From Paenibacillus sp. (GTDB lineage Bacteria > Bacillota > Bacilli > Paenibacillales > YIM-B00363), in NCBI RefSeq assembly GCF_035645195.1, contig NZ_DASQNA010000046.1, positions 32,399-96,398 on the forward strand: a DNA stretch of 64,000 nucleotides. Direction: 5' to 3'. The notes beneath the pieces are model-generated. The model was not told the DNA's origin. It was given only the letters and a program-made list of their open reading frames with translations, and searched no databases. Every line of letters begins with the position of its first letter. Positions within the stretch are counted from its first letter, which is position 1. The position numbers were made by a program, and so were the translations under genes. Positions 8,895 through 16,625 of this stretch are shown here, in pieces.

Positions 8895-9677
8895 TTATGC
8901 AAATTTCCCGATTCTCAGGCGAATGCGTCCCTTTTTGGACAGCCCGTCCACAGATAAAATTTTGAATCGTCCGAAGCCCTGGAGCGACACGACGTCGCCT
9001 TCCTTCACCTGCCGCGACGGGTCTTCCTCGACCTTCCAATTCACCTTGCAGCGCCCCGCCTGGATCGGCCCCAGCACCTTCGCGCGGGACAACCGGGCCG
9101 CCTCGCTGACCACGCCGTCGAGCCGAAGCGACGCGACGGTGCAAAACATCTCCTCCAGCTCCTGTTTGGCGACGATGAGCCGGTCTGTCGGCAAAATTTC
9201 CGTAAACACGCGCGTTCGGCCGACCTGCGACAGATGCAAAGCGAAGAACGGCGCCATCTCTTCCGCCACGAGGATGTGTGAACCCCACCCGTGCACGTGG
9301 ATGTCGCCGATTTTGTCCCTTTTGACGCCGAGGCCGAGCATGGCGCCCAAATAATCGCCATGGTCCAGCTCGGCGATTCGCTCGTCCTCGCCCGTGATCG
9401 CCAACACCGAAATGCCAATCGGCTCGTAGGCCGGATCGAGAAAATCCGGGACGAAGATCGCCCGGCGGCGTTCGGCATCCGCATAGCCGCCGTCCGTTCG
9501 GACTTCGGTCCCGTCCTGCCGGTTCGCCAGCGACTCGACGATGAACGCTTGCCGCGGGTCCAGAAAGTCGGTCCGTTTAACCTGTTTGCGTACGGCCGCG
9601 TCCTCCAACCATTCCGCCACTTTATCGATAAACGGCTTCTCTTCGGGTCGAAAATGCTCGTAGGGTATCGTTCTCAT
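8895..9677 (-). CDS. ylmH: S4-domain RNA-binding protein YlmH
   Basis: A 260-aa protein with a YlmH N-terminal/middle domain (FRPEEKPFIDKVAEWLEDAA; TDFLDPRQ; LGLGVKRDKIGDIHV) and a C-terminal S4 RNA-binding domain (from about residue 185: VKEGDVVSLQGFGRFKILS). Homologues bind ribosomes and have been tied to rescue of stalled 50S subunits and to the ylm division cluster. The ribosome site is weak (AAGG), and the gap to ylmG is nine bases, so translation may depend on the upstream gene. Confidence 0.92.
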   Translation of the reverse strand: MRTIPYEHFRPEEKPFIDKVAEWLEDAAVRKQVKRTDFLDPRQAFIVESLANRQDGTEVRTDGGYADAERRRAIFVPDFLDPAYEPIGISVLAITGEDERIAELDHGDYLGAMLGLGVKRDKIGDIHVHGWGSHILVAEEMAPFFALHLSQVGRTRVFTEILPTDRLIVAKQELEEMFCTVASLRLDGVVSEAARLSRAKVLGPIQAGRCKVNWKVEEDPSRQVKEGDVVSLQGFGRFKILSVDGLSKKGRIRLRIGKFA

Positions 9678-9686
9678 CGGGACGCC

Positions 9687-9959
9687 TTACGGAATGATGA
9701 AGCGGATGACCGTTTCCACGCCAAGGGAGATGAACTGCATCGCGATAATCGCGACGATCGGCGAAACGTCGATCACGCCGCCGATCGCCGGAATGAACCG
9801 CCGGAAGATCGACAAGTACGGCTCCACGAAACGACCGAGCAGCTGCCCGATGAAGCTGTCTCTAGCATTCGGCACCCACGAGAGCAGTACATAGGCGATA
9901 ATCATGTACGTATACACGCTCAACAACGTATTCACTAATGAAACTATCGAATTTTCCAA
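9687..9959 (-). CDS. ylmG: YggT-family membrane protein YlmG
   Basis: A 90-aa protein with two transmembrane segments (LVNTLLSVYTYMIIAYVLLSW and VSPIVAIIAMQFISLGVETV) separated by the conserved FVEPYLSIFRRFIP loop, the YggT signature. It starts at TTG with AGAGGTGG 7 nt upstream. Homologues affect septum placement and membrane organisation. It lies between sepF and ylmH in the standard ylm order. Confidence 0.92.
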   Translation of the reverse strand: MENSIVSLVNTLLSVYTYMIIAYVLLSWVPNARDSFIGQLLGRFVEPYLSIFRRFIPAIGGVIDVSPIVAIIAMQFISLGVETVIRFIIP

Positions 9960-9979
9960 CGTCGGACCACCTCTTTACG

Positions 9980-10399
9980 TTATGTATTGTCGTTCATCAT
10001 GTCGGTGATGACGCCTTGGATTTCTACCGAATCCGGCGTGCATACGAAAATGTTCGGCCCGACCTTGGAGATCGCGCCGTTCAGCGCGTAGACGGTGCCG
10101 CTCAAAAAATCGACGATGCGCATCGCCTGCTCCGGACGGACGCGCTGCAGATTCACCAAAATCGCCCGGCGCGACCGCAGGTGGTCGGCGATGTCCTGCG
10201 TCTCTTCGTAATTACGCGGCTCGCACAGCACAAGTTTCGAAGTTTTTTGCGCATGCAGCGAAACGACGTTGTTTTTTACTCGCCGAATTTCTCCGGGGTC
10301 GCGCTCCGGCTCTTCCGGCGTCTCGTAATGCTGCTCTCTCTCCGTTTCCACTTCTTCCTGCAAACCCAAGAAGTTAAAGATCCGGTTCATCACGCCCAT
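9980..10399 (-). CDS. sepF: Cell division protein SepF
   Basis: SepF is a 139-aa membrane-bound ring-forming protein that bundles and anchors FtsZ. The N-terminal amphipathic helix MNRIFNFLGLQEE acts as the membrane anchor in the family. The C-terminal globular domain carries the conserved NLQRV, R-MVDFLSG and VFVCTPDSVEI-like motifs (seen as ILVNLQRVRPEQAMRIVDFLSG, split by residue 85-105). GGGAGGAG precedes the ATG by five bases. Its binding target, the C-terminal tail of FtsZ, is encoded at 17.7 kb. Confidence 0.95.
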   Translation of the reverse strand: MGVMNRIFNFLGLQEEVETEREQHYETPEEPERDPGEIRRVKNNVVSLHAQKTSKLVLCEPRNYEETQDIADHLRSRRAILVNLQRVRPEQAMRIVDFLSGTVYALNGAISKVGPNIFVCTPDSVEIQGVITDMMNDNT

Positions 10400-10418
10400 C
10401 TTCTCTCCTCCCCTTACG

Positions 10419-11117
10419 TTACCCTTCTTTGCCGACTAAGACGGAACCCAACCGAACCCAAGTCGCGCCTTCTTCGATCGCGATCTCGAAATCGTTCGAC
10501 ATCCCCATCGACAGGTGCGCGATCGGCTTGCCGTACGCGCCTGCCGCATTGGCTTCCTCCCTTAACTCGCGCAAACGGCGAAATACGGGCCTAGTTTTTT
10601 CGGGATCTTCCTCGTGCGGCGCCATCGTCATCAGGCCGACGACGTCGATCGCGCTGCACGATTTCAGCCGCTCTAAGAAGGACATCAATTGGTCGGGCGG
10701 CAGTCCGTACTTCGTCTCTTCCCCGGACACGTTCAATTGAACGAAGCAAGGCACGACGAGGCCGAGCCGCTCGGCCTTCTTCTGAATTTCTTCGGCGAGC
10801 GACCATCGGTCGAGCGAATGTACCGCCGCGAACCGGCCTAGCACGTCTTTCACCTTGTTCGTCTGCAAATGGCCGATAAAATGCCACTTGACGTCCTCCC
10901 GCTCCCGAAGCGCTTCCCATTTGTCCTTCGCGTCTTGCCAGCGATTTTCGCCGATATTCGAATATCCGGCCTCAATCACTTCGACAGTGCGTTCCAACGT
11001 CACGTATTTGGTAACGGCGATCACGTTCACCTCGCCGCGTTCCCTGCCGCTTCTTTCGCAAGCGGCCGCTATGCGCCGTTCGACCCGACCCGCCGCGTCT
11101 CGCAGCGTCTCGTTCAC
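10419..11117 (-). CDS. ylmE: YggS-family PLP-binding protein YlmE
   Basis: A single-domain TIM-barrel PLP-binding protein of about 232 aa in the YBL036c/YggS family, involved in PLP homeostasis rather than a defined reaction. The lysine lies in VIAVTKYV near residue 35. Other family motifs are GENRWQDA, WHFIGHLQTNK, LSMGMSNDFEIAIEEG and VRLGS. I choose GTG 11117 because GAGGTG lies six bases upstream; the GTG at 11126 has no ribosome site. The gene follows pgeF by ten bases. Confidence 0.93.
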   Translation of the reverse strand: MNETLRDAAGRVERRIAAACERSGRERGEVNVIAVTKYVTLERTVEVIEAGYSNIGENRWQDAKDKWEALREREDVKWHFIGHLQTNKVKDVLGRFAAVHSLDRWSLAEEIQKKAERLGLVVPCFVQLNVSGEETKYGLPPDQLMSFLERLKSCSAIDVVGLMTMAPHEEDPEKTRPVFRRLRELREEANAAGAYGKPIAHLSMGMSNDFEIAIEEGATWVRLGSVLVGKEG

Positions 11118-11127
11118 GGGCGTCACC

Positions 11128-11964
11128 TCACTCTTTCCGCGCGATCCACGCTGTCATCCGTCCGGTGCGTCCTTGTTCTTTCCGATGCGAGAAGAACAAA
11201 TCCGTCCGGCAGCTGGTGCAATACACAGATATTTCGATATGATTCGCCAAAACTCCTGCTTTTGTCAGCATTTGTCGATTGAATTTTGCTAAATCGAGCA
11301 TATAGCGTCCTGGAACCGCCGCCGGCTCGATTGAATCGCTCCCCTCGGGGATATGCCGCGCGACGGCTTCGTCCACCTCGTAGCAGCAGCCGCGGATGGA
11401 CGGCCCGATCGCGGCCAGCACATCGGACGGTTTCGTGCCGAAGGCGCGGGTCATCGTCCGTACCGCCTCCCCGGCGACGTCGGCCACCGCCCCGCGCCAG
11501 CCGGCATGCGCGATCCCGACGGCGCGGCGCTCCGGATCGACGAGCCAGATCGGCACGCAATCGGCGTAGAACGCGTTCAACATGACGCCCGGTTCGATGG
11601 TCACGAGCGCATCCTTCGCCTCGATCGCGTCGGATCGCGAAAGCCGTCCGGCGCCGGCGTCGACGGCCGTCACGACCGCGACGTCCCGCCCGTGCACCTG
11701 CTCCGCGCACGTCCAGCGGTCGAAGGCGAAGCCCGCGGCCGCAGCCACGCGGCGTCGGTTCTCGGCGACGTCCCCGTCGAGGTCGCCGACATGCAGCCCG
11801 CAGTTCAGGCTGCTCCAAGGCTCCGCGCTTACCCCGCCGAGGCGCGTCGAAAACCCGGCGCTCAGCCAAGGGAACCGCTCCTCCCATTCCTTGATTCGCA
11901 GCAGCGCCGTCCCGTCTTCCGCCGTGTACAGCTCGAACGGCTCCCGCTTCGCCGATTCGTTCAA
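11128..11964 (-). CDS. pgeF: Peptidoglycan editing factor PgeF (YlmD/YfiH)
   Basis: A 278-aa copper-oxidase-fold protein of the DUF152/laccase-like family. In Escherichia coli its homologue prevents L-Ser from replacing L-Ala in peptidoglycan precursors. The metal-binding motifs are visible as ADCVPIW near residue 130 and IAHAGWRG near residue 150; GFSTRLGG lies near residue 38 and SIRGCCYEV near residue 195. The TTG start is preceded by GAGGAGGG. Its neighbours, a division and wall cluster, agree with a peptidoglycan role. Confidence 0.93.
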   Translation of the reverse strand: MNESAKREPFELYTAEDGTALLRIKEWEERFPWLSAGFSTRLGGVSAEPWSSLNCGLHVGDLDGDVAENRRRVAAAAGFAFDRWTCAEQVHGRDVAVVTAVDAGAGRLSRSDAIEAKDALVTIEPGVMLNAFYADCVPIWLVDPERRAVGIAHAGWRGAVADVAGEAVRTMTRAFGTKPSDVLAAIGPSIRGCCYEVDEAVARHIPEGSDSIEPAAVPGRYMLDLAKFNRQMLTKAGVLANHIEISVYCTSCRTDLFFSHRKEQGRTGRMTAWIARKE

Positions 11965-12027
11965 GGCGATCCCTCCTCAACGGCTTCCTGACGACCATGA
12001 TTTTACTCAGTGTACCATAAAACCGAA

Positions 12028-12076
12028 CGGCATACGAACGAACCCCCTCGCTCTAGAGGGGTCCGTACGCATGCCG
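12028..12076 (-). terminator. Terminator downstream of ylmC
   Basis: A long imperfect hairpin (CGGCATgCGTACG...CGTtCGtATGCCG around an ACCCCTC/GAGGGGGT core) ends in TTCGGTTTTATG on the minus strand, ten bases after the ylmC stop. It separates ylmC from the pgeF-ylmE-sepF group. Confidence 0.75.
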
Positions 12077-12085
12077 CTCGTGGGA

Positions 12086-12430
12086 TTACCTGTACTCGTC
12101 GTCCTCGGGGTCGTCCCGGTAACGGTCGCGCTCGCGGTCTCGGTCGCGGTAGTTCTTCGAGCCGTCTTTGACTCGCTCCTCGACGCGATACACCCTTGGA
12201 TCGTCCAGCTTCACCAAAATGACGTCCGCGCCGATTTTCACGATCGATCGCCAAGGAATGACGATATCGTCGCCTCCGCCGAAAAAGCCGAAAAATCGTC
12301 CGGCGCTCGGCACGACGATCGATTCGATGCGGCCGACGCGCAGATCCAGCTCGATGTCGCTGATTTGTCCGAGCTTCCTGCCGTCAACGATATTGATGAC
12401 GTCTTTCGTTTGAAAATCGGATATTTTCAT
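12086..12430 (-). CDS. ylmC: YlmC/YmxH-family PRC-barrel sporulation protein
   Basis: A single PRC-barrel protein of about 114 aa. The motif MKISDFQTKDVINIVDGRKLGQISDIELD is the N-terminal barrel, and IVIPWRSIVKIGADVILVKL closes it. The C-terminus is a run of alternating Arg and Asp (DRDRERDRYRDDPEDDEYR). YlmC/YmxH proteins are small, sporulation-associated and of unknown mechanism. I choose ATG 12430 over GTG 12439 because the AGGCGGG site is eight bases before the ATG. It lies between sigG and pgeF, as in B. subtilis, which additionally has ylmA here. Confidence 0.88.
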   Translation of the reverse strand: MKISDFQTKDVINIVDGRKLGQISDIELDLRVGRIESIVVPSAGRFFGFFGGGDDIVIPWRSIVKIGADVILVKLDDPRVYRVEERVKDGSKNYRDRDRERDRYRDDPEDDEYR

Positions 12431-12499
12431 CGAGGACACCCGCCTATCCCTACCACTATATGAAGAAGCGGCGGAAATGTGTCCTGATTTTTTCTCCTT

Positions 12500-12540
12500 A
12501 ATAAAACAAACGCCCCGTCCCGCTGCAAGGCGGAACGGAG
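12500..12540 (-). terminator. Terminator downstream of sigG
   Basis: On the minus strand, CTCCGTTCCGC pairs with GCGGGACGGGG around CTTGCA, followed by CGTTTGTTTTATT. It lies eight bases beyond the sigG stop. Confidence 0.75.
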
Positions 12541-12548
12541 TTACGGCC

Positions 12549-13331
12549 TTACGTTTTTACGTGCTTCTGCATTTGGTTGATCGCTGACTTTTCGAGCCGC
12601 GACACCTGCGCCTGGGAAATGCCGATCTCCTCGGCGACCTCCATTTGCGTCTTACCTTCGAAAAAGCGCATGGACAAAATCATCTTCTCGCGGTCGTTCA
12701 GCTTCCGCATCGCCTCGCGCAAAGCGATCTCCTCGATCCACGAGACGTCTTTGCTTTTTTCGTCGCTGATTTGATCCATGACGTAAATCGGGTCGCCCCC
12801 GTCTTGGTAAATCGGCTCGAACAGCGACACCGGATCTTGGATCGCGTCGAGCGCGAACACGACGTCCTCTTTCGGCACGCCGAGCTCGAACGAAATTTCG
12901 TTGATCGTCGGCTCTCGGGAATTGCGGTTCGTCAGCTGATCGCGGACTTGCAGCGCCTTGTACGCGATATCCCGCAGGCTTCGGGACACGCGAATCGGGT
13001 TGTTGTCCCGCAAATACCTCCGAATTTCGCCGATGATCATCGGCACGGCATACGTGGAGAATTTGACGTTTTGGCTTAAATCGAAATTGTCGATTGCCTT
13101 CATCAGGCCGATGCATCCGACTTGGAACAGATCGTCGACGAATTCGCCCCGGTTGTTAAACCGTTGAATGACGCTTAACACCAGGCGCAAATTGCCGTTC
13201 ACCAATTTCTCCCTTGCGGACCGGTCTCCCATTTGTTGCAACGAGACGAACAATTCGCGCATTTCGGCATTGGTTAATACCGGTAGTTTCGAAGTATCCA
13301 CACCACAGATCTCGACTTTATTGCGGGTCAT
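12549..13331 (-). CDS. sigG: Sporulation sigma factor SigG (late forespore)
   Basis: A sigma-70 family factor of about 260 aa. The N-terminus MTRNKVEICGVDTSKLPVL is the sigma-G signature. Region 2 (FVDDLFQVGCIGLMKAIDNFD, KFSTYAVPMIIGEIRRYLRD), region 3 and region 4 helix-turn-helix (TQMEVAEEIGISQAQVSRLEKSA) are intact. The ATG at 13331 is preceded by GGGAGG at nine bases. It directs the last forespore transcription programme. It follows sigE after a terminator and a candidate forespore promoter, as in other spore formers. Confidence 0.97.
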   Translation of the reverse strand: MTRNKVEICGVDTSKLPVLTNAEMRELFVSLQQMGDRSAREKLVNGNLRLVLSVIQRFNNRGEFVDDLFQVGCIGLMKAIDNFDLSQNVKFSTYAVPMIIGEIRRYLRDNNPIRVSRSLRDIAYKALQVRDQLTNRNSREPTINEISFELGVPKEDVVFALDAIQDPVSLFEPIYQDGGDPIYVMDQISDEKSKDVSWIEEIALREAMRKLNDREKMILSMRFFEGKTQMEVAEEIGISQAQVSRLEKSAINQMQKHVKT

Positions 13332-13365
13332 GCGTAAATACCTCCCAAGGAGAGACATTAATGAT

Positions 13366-13394
13366 CATTATCTCCGAGAGGTGGGAGAATATTC
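13366..13394 (-). promoter_or_regulatory. Candidate sigma-F/sigma-G promoter of sigG
   Basis: On the minus strand, GAATA and GGAGATAATG are separated by 14 bp, 35 bp before the sigG ATG. GGAGATAATG matches nine of ten positions of the sigma-F -10 consensus GGNRANANTW; the -35 matches four of five of GYWTA. This agrees with the known forespore dependence of sigG. Confidence 0.45.
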
Positions 13395-13409
13395 TTGAAC
13401 AACTCCCGC

Positions 13410-13439
13410 AAAAAAGTCAAGCCCGCCGGGAGGCGGGCT
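13410..13439 (-). terminator. Terminator at the sigE stop
   Basis: On the minus strand, AGCCCGCC pairs with GGCGGGCT around TCCC, followed by TGACTTTTTT. The sigE stop codon lies at the first base of the stem. It isolates sigG from the spoIIG transcript. Confidence 0.75.
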
Positions 13440-14160
13440 ACACCATCTTGTTGAACTCCTTGCGGAGCCTTTTAATAATGCGTTTTTCAAGCCGAGAAAT
13501 GTAGGATTGGGATATACCGAGCAGATCCGCGACGTCCTTCTGCGTCTTCTCCTCTCCGTCCAACAACCCGAACCGCAGCTCCATAATGACGCGCTCCCGT
13601 TCGGTCAGCTTGTCGAGCGCCTTCTGCAACAGCTTTCGATCCACTTGCTCCTCGATGTTGCGGTAAATCGTGTCGTTTTCCGTGCCCAGGACATCGGAGA
13701 GCAGAAGCTCGTTCCCGTCCCAGTCGATGTTCAGCGGCTCGTCGAACGAAACCTCCGTCCGAATTTTGCTGTTTCTTCGCAAATACATTAAAATCTCATT
13801 TTCGATGCAGCGGGAAGCGTACGTGGCCAATTTGATCTTTTTGTCGGGATCGAACGTATTCACCGCTTTGATCAATCCGATCGTCCCGATCGATACCAAA
13901 TCCTCGATATTGATGCCCGTATTCTCGAACTTGCGCGCGATGTAAACGACAAGGCGTAAATTGCGTTCGATCAGCATCGACCGAATGGCCGCGTCCCCCG
14001 TCGACAGCTTCGCCAGCAAATACTCCTCTTCTTCCCGCGTCAGCGGCGGAGGCAGCGCTTCGCTTCCCCCGATATAGTAGATTTCCTCGCTCTTTAACCG
14101 AAGCAGGAACAACAAGCGGTAATACCATATCGTCATCGTCAATTTCCATCGCAGCAGCAT
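13438..14160 (-). CDS. sigE: Sporulation sigma factor SigE (early mother cell), as pro-protein
   Basis: A 240-aa sigma-70 family factor. The first ~28 residues ([30 protein letters not shown]) form the hydrophobic pro-sequence that is removed by SpoIIGA. Region 2 ([39 protein letters not shown]) and the region 4 helix-turn-helix ([23 protein letters not shown]) are intact. GGAGGAAGG precedes the ATG. It follows spoIIGA in the two-gene spoIIG operon and drives the mother-cell programme. Confidence 0.97.
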   Translation of the reverse strand: MLLRWKLTMTIWYYRLLFLLRLKSEEIYYIGGSEALPPPLTREEEEYLLAKLSTGDAAIRSMLIERNLRLVVYIARKFENTGINIEDLVSIGTIGLIKAVNTFDPDKKIKLATYASRCIENEILMYLRRNSKIRTEVSFDEPLNIDWDGNELLLSDVLGTENDTIYRNIEEQVDRKLLQKALDKLTERERVIMELRFGLLDGEEKTQKDVADLLGISQSYISRLEKRIIKRLRKEFNKMV

Positions 14161-14205
14161 AAGCCTTCCTCCTCGGTATTCTAGGTTGCGGGAACGTTTT
14201 TCCGT

Positions 14206-15150
14206 TTAAGGTACCATTGCGGGATGAATGATCGCTTGGTACGCGCCGTCGGCGCTCAAGGTTCCCCCGTCGATGCCGATCAGCACCTTCGTAACGTCCG
14301 TCTGTTGTCCGTCGCGAACGATAGTAACCCCGTCGGGCTTCATCGCCAGCATGAACGTCGTGTTGCCGTTGATGCCGCGGTACGGCACCAGCCGAAGTCG
14401 CTCCCTCCAGGGGAACGTTTCCTCCGCGCCCGCTTCCGCGCCGGCCGCCGTCTCGCCGAGCCACTGGAGCACGCGGTCCGCTTCGCGGGCGCGAATCGCC
14501 TCCAGCCAACGCTCCGGGATCGCGTCCTTCCATACGGCGGCTTCCATGACCATCACAGGTGTCCGAGTCAAAGGATCGTACAAATGATTGCCGGTATCGA
14601 TCAAACCGGTGCAGCGATACGACGCTTCCCCGACGTTGACGACGACCTCTGCCAAAAATTCGGCCTTTTTTTCCTTCCGTTTCGCCCCGGCGTTCACCCT
14701 TCGGAAAGCCATGACGCCGACAGCGCCGGCGGCGACGACCGACCACAACGATACGCCAAGCGCGTATTGGAAACCGCCCGTGCTCGTGAACAAAATGCCG
14801 TTCCACACGTCGTGCGAAGACTGCAGCATGTAATGAACGCCTACGATCGTCCCGGCCGCCGCCGCATTCACGACGTAAAACGCCGCCAGCAATCCCGCGA
14901 ACCGGGCGAAACTTTTGTAGCCGAATGCTGTCATAATCATCATCGCTGAAAATAAACATTTAACTACAAATGAGTAGAAGACCGTCATCGCCGGAACGAA
15001 CATCATTAACACATACGACGCGCCGATGGCCGACGACAGTCCGACCCGCCATAGGGCCGGTTTGACGCTGCGCACTTTCGCTGCGGCAAGGAGCATCGCG
15101 AAATCGAGCGCGAAATTGGTGAGAAATACGACGTCCAGGTACACGACCAT
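14206..15150 (-). CDS. spoIIGA: Sigma-E processing aspartic peptidase SpoIIGA
   Basis: A 314-aa membrane protease that cleaves pro-sigma-E after a signal from the forespore protein SpoIIR. Five transmembrane helices fill residues 1-160. The cytoplasmic C-terminal half carries the retropepsin-like active site LIDTGNHLYDP near residue 185, and the conserved VPYRGINGN and IHPAMV motifs follow. GGAGG lies eight bases before the ATG. A Spo0A-type promoter lies upstream, and sigE follows 45 bp downstream. Confidence 0.95.
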   Translation of the reverse strand: MVVYLDVVFLTNFALDFAMLLAAAKVRSVKPALWRVGLSSAIGASYVLMMFVPAMTVFYSFVVKCLFSAMMIMTAFGYKSFARFAGLLAAFYVVNAAAAGTIVGVHYMLQSSHDVWNGILFTSTGGFQYALGVSLWSVVAAGAVGVMAFRRVNAGAKRKEKKAEFLAEVVVNVGEASYRCTGLIDTGNHLYDPLTRTPVMVMEAAVWKDAIPERWLEAIRAREADRVLQWLGETAAGAEAGAEETFPWRERLRLVPYRGINGNTTFMLAMKPDGVTIVRDGQQTDVTKVLIGIDGGTLSADGAYQAIIHPAMVP

Positions 15151-15209
15151 GCGTTCATCCTCCGTTGCTGCCGGTCGGCGGGACGTGCGTGATATCGTCC
15201 ACGGAAGCT

Positions 15210-15290
15210 AGTATACCTGAACCCCGCTTCGAAAGTCTGTCTAAACCCGCTGTAAAAACGGCGCTTTTTTTGTCGACCGCATTTGTCGAA
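15210..15290 (-). promoter_or_regulatory. spoIIG promoter with 22-bp spacer and upstream Spo0A boxes
   Basis: On the minus strand, TAGACA (15238-15243) and TATACT (15210-15215) are separated by 22 bp, the unusual spacing known for the B. subtilis spoIIG promoter, where Spo0A~P repositions sigma-A RNA polymerase. Two 0A boxes, TGTCGAC (15271-15277) and TGTCGAA (15284-15290, both written on the plus strand), lie about 70-90 bp upstream of the presumed start, and TTTCGAA lies inside the spacer beside the -35. The sequence elements are seen; Spo0A control is inferred. Confidence 0.7.
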
Positions 15291-15570
15291 CGCCTCTCTC
15301 CTTTAGACGCCCTTGCAAGCTCTGCAACAATAGTGCTTTCCCCGAATTGTCCGCAATCGCGCATTTCGGCATGGACGCTTACCTCCCGCCCCCTTCTTCA
15401 TCGTTTTACACGCCCCCTTTTTCGCCGTCGACATCCCAGTCCGTATGAATCACACCTTTACCCTAGCTTTTAACTGCCGATCTTCTAGCTTCATCGAATC
15501 GCTTTGAAACTTCGTGTTTTCACCGCGCGCAGCACCTTCCCGGCTCTTCCGGGTTGTACTTACCTCCCGT
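15291..15570. other. Gene-free stretch upstream of the spoIIG promoter
   Basis: I see no gene here. Open frames are short and lack ribosome sites. Base composition becomes more pyrimidine-rich on the plus strand, and the dcw-type high-GC coding pattern stops at the Spo0A boxes. The stretch leads into the first GATGGGATA-type repeat copies. Confidence 0.6.
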
Positions 15571-15694
15571 CTTACGCGCTATCCCATCGGCTCAGCCGTC
15601 ACCCTTCGAACCTCCCCGACGCATTTCTTACGTGATATCCCATCGACTCAGCAAACCAATGCAACTTCACTTACGCGATATCCCTGCGGCTCAG
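15571..15694 (-). repeat. Three repeat copies, inverted relative to the main array
   Basis: CTTACGCGCTATCCCATCGGCTCAG-like 25-mers occur at 15571-15595, 15627-15651 and 15670-15694, spaced 56 and 43 bp. They are the reverse complement of the core of the tandem array at 17196-17650. The second and third copies have several substitutions. Their spacers are not related to the array spacers. Confidence 0.8.
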
Positions 15695-15740
15695 CAAATA
15701 CTTATCGCAGCATTTGTTTGCAGCCATTTACCATCAATCA

Positions 15741-15769
15741 TTGAAATGCGAACATTTGTTTGGTATAAT
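15741..15769 (+). promoter_or_regulatory. Strong sigma-A-like promoter of the IS1595-like gene
   Basis: TTGAAA (15741-15746), 17-bp spacer, TATAAT (15764-15769). The -10 is a perfect match and the -35 matches five of six. If used, transcription begins near 15776, which would exclude the ATG at 15768 as start codon. Confidence 0.55.
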
Positions 15770-16625
15770 GAGGGAAAGTTTTTGGAAATCGGTGGGATTT
15801 CTTGTGGAGGATATCGTTCAATTCTTCTACCAAAGAAAATGGCCTGACGGGTTTCGTTGCCCCCGGTGCGGACATTCAATCGCTTATACCATTCATTCGG
15901 AAAAGCGCTCCCTGCCCTTATACCAGTGTCAGGCTTGTAAACATCAAACGACCCTAACCGCCGGTACCGCTCTGGAGCGAAGCCGTACGCCCCTCGAAAA
16001 ATGGGCAGTCGCGATCCAAGCCATGTCCCGCGACGAAAGCATTAATGCCGTTCAATTAATGGGCATCATCGCCGTTACATATAAAACAGCTTGGTCCATG
16101 CTGAGAAAACTTCGTCAATGCATCAACCAGTGGGATGCGGCACAACCGTTGGTCGGCCGACTGGCAGCGGGTGCCGCCACGTATGGTACCCCCGCTTTTC
16201 GGACATGCCTGCGATATCCCCACGAACGTCCGGTTATCGTTGGCATTTCGTATGACCGAACTGGAAATCCGATCTATACGAAAATGAAACCCGGCGATGC
16301 CGAACTGCTGCGGAACGCCTCGAAACGCCGACACTGGGAAAACGAATTTGTTCGGAACCATGTCAGAAGCGAGTTCCCCGTTCAGATCTTACCGCGCATC
16401 CCTTTTCACAAAAATGAGGACTTGCGCAGTGCATACTATTCCGCCACATCTTGGATCCATCGAACATTTCGCGGCATCAGCTCCCGATATTTAGAGCTGT
16501 ATTTTGATGAATATTGCTTTAGAATCAATATGCGGCTCCATGGTCAAAATCCAATTGAGGTGCTGCTATCCGCCTGCATGCAGACGTCGTCACACACATC
16601 AATACGGATGGCTGCTGCAGCATAA
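15768..16625 (+). CDS. IS1595-like transposase-derived protein, catalytic core apparently lost
   Basis: The N-terminus has the zinc ribbon of IS1595/ISXO2 transposases (CPRCGH near residue 31, CQAC near residue 51), then the family helix region TAGTALERSRTPLEKWAVAIQAM and TYKTAWSMLRKLR. The C-terminus keeps the family ending (WIHRTFRGISSRYLELYFDEYCFRINMR, read in two parts). Between them the expected VDETYIGG motif with the first catalytic Asp and the DG-aromatic motif with the second are not present; QPLVGRLAAGAATYGTPAF stands at the first site. I found no convincing terminal inverted repeats or target duplication. The frame is open over the full length, so it is either a recent decay product or a retained non-transposing derivative. 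Alternative starts are GTG 15792, GTG 15804 (GGTGGG upstream) and an upstream ATG at 15714. Confidence 0.7.
   Translation: MRESFWKSVGFLVEDIVQFFYQRKWPDGFRCPRCGHSIAYTIHSEKRSLPLYQCQACKHQTTLTAGTALERSRTPLEKWAVAIQAMSRDESINAVQLMGIIAVTYKTAWSMLRKLRQCINQWDAAQPLVGRLAAGAATYGTPAFRTCLRYPHERPVIVGISYDRTGNPIYTKMKPGDAELLRNASKRRHWENEFVRNHVRSEFPVQILPRIPFHKNEDLRSAYYSATSWIHRTFRGISSRYLELYFDEYCFRINMRLHGQNPIEVLLSACMQTSSHTSIRMAAAA

Noticed and set aside
15155..15364. Small minus-strand frame upstream of spoIIGA
   Set aside because: It overlaps the spoIIG promoter and Spo0A boxes and has no ribosome site or recognisable domain.
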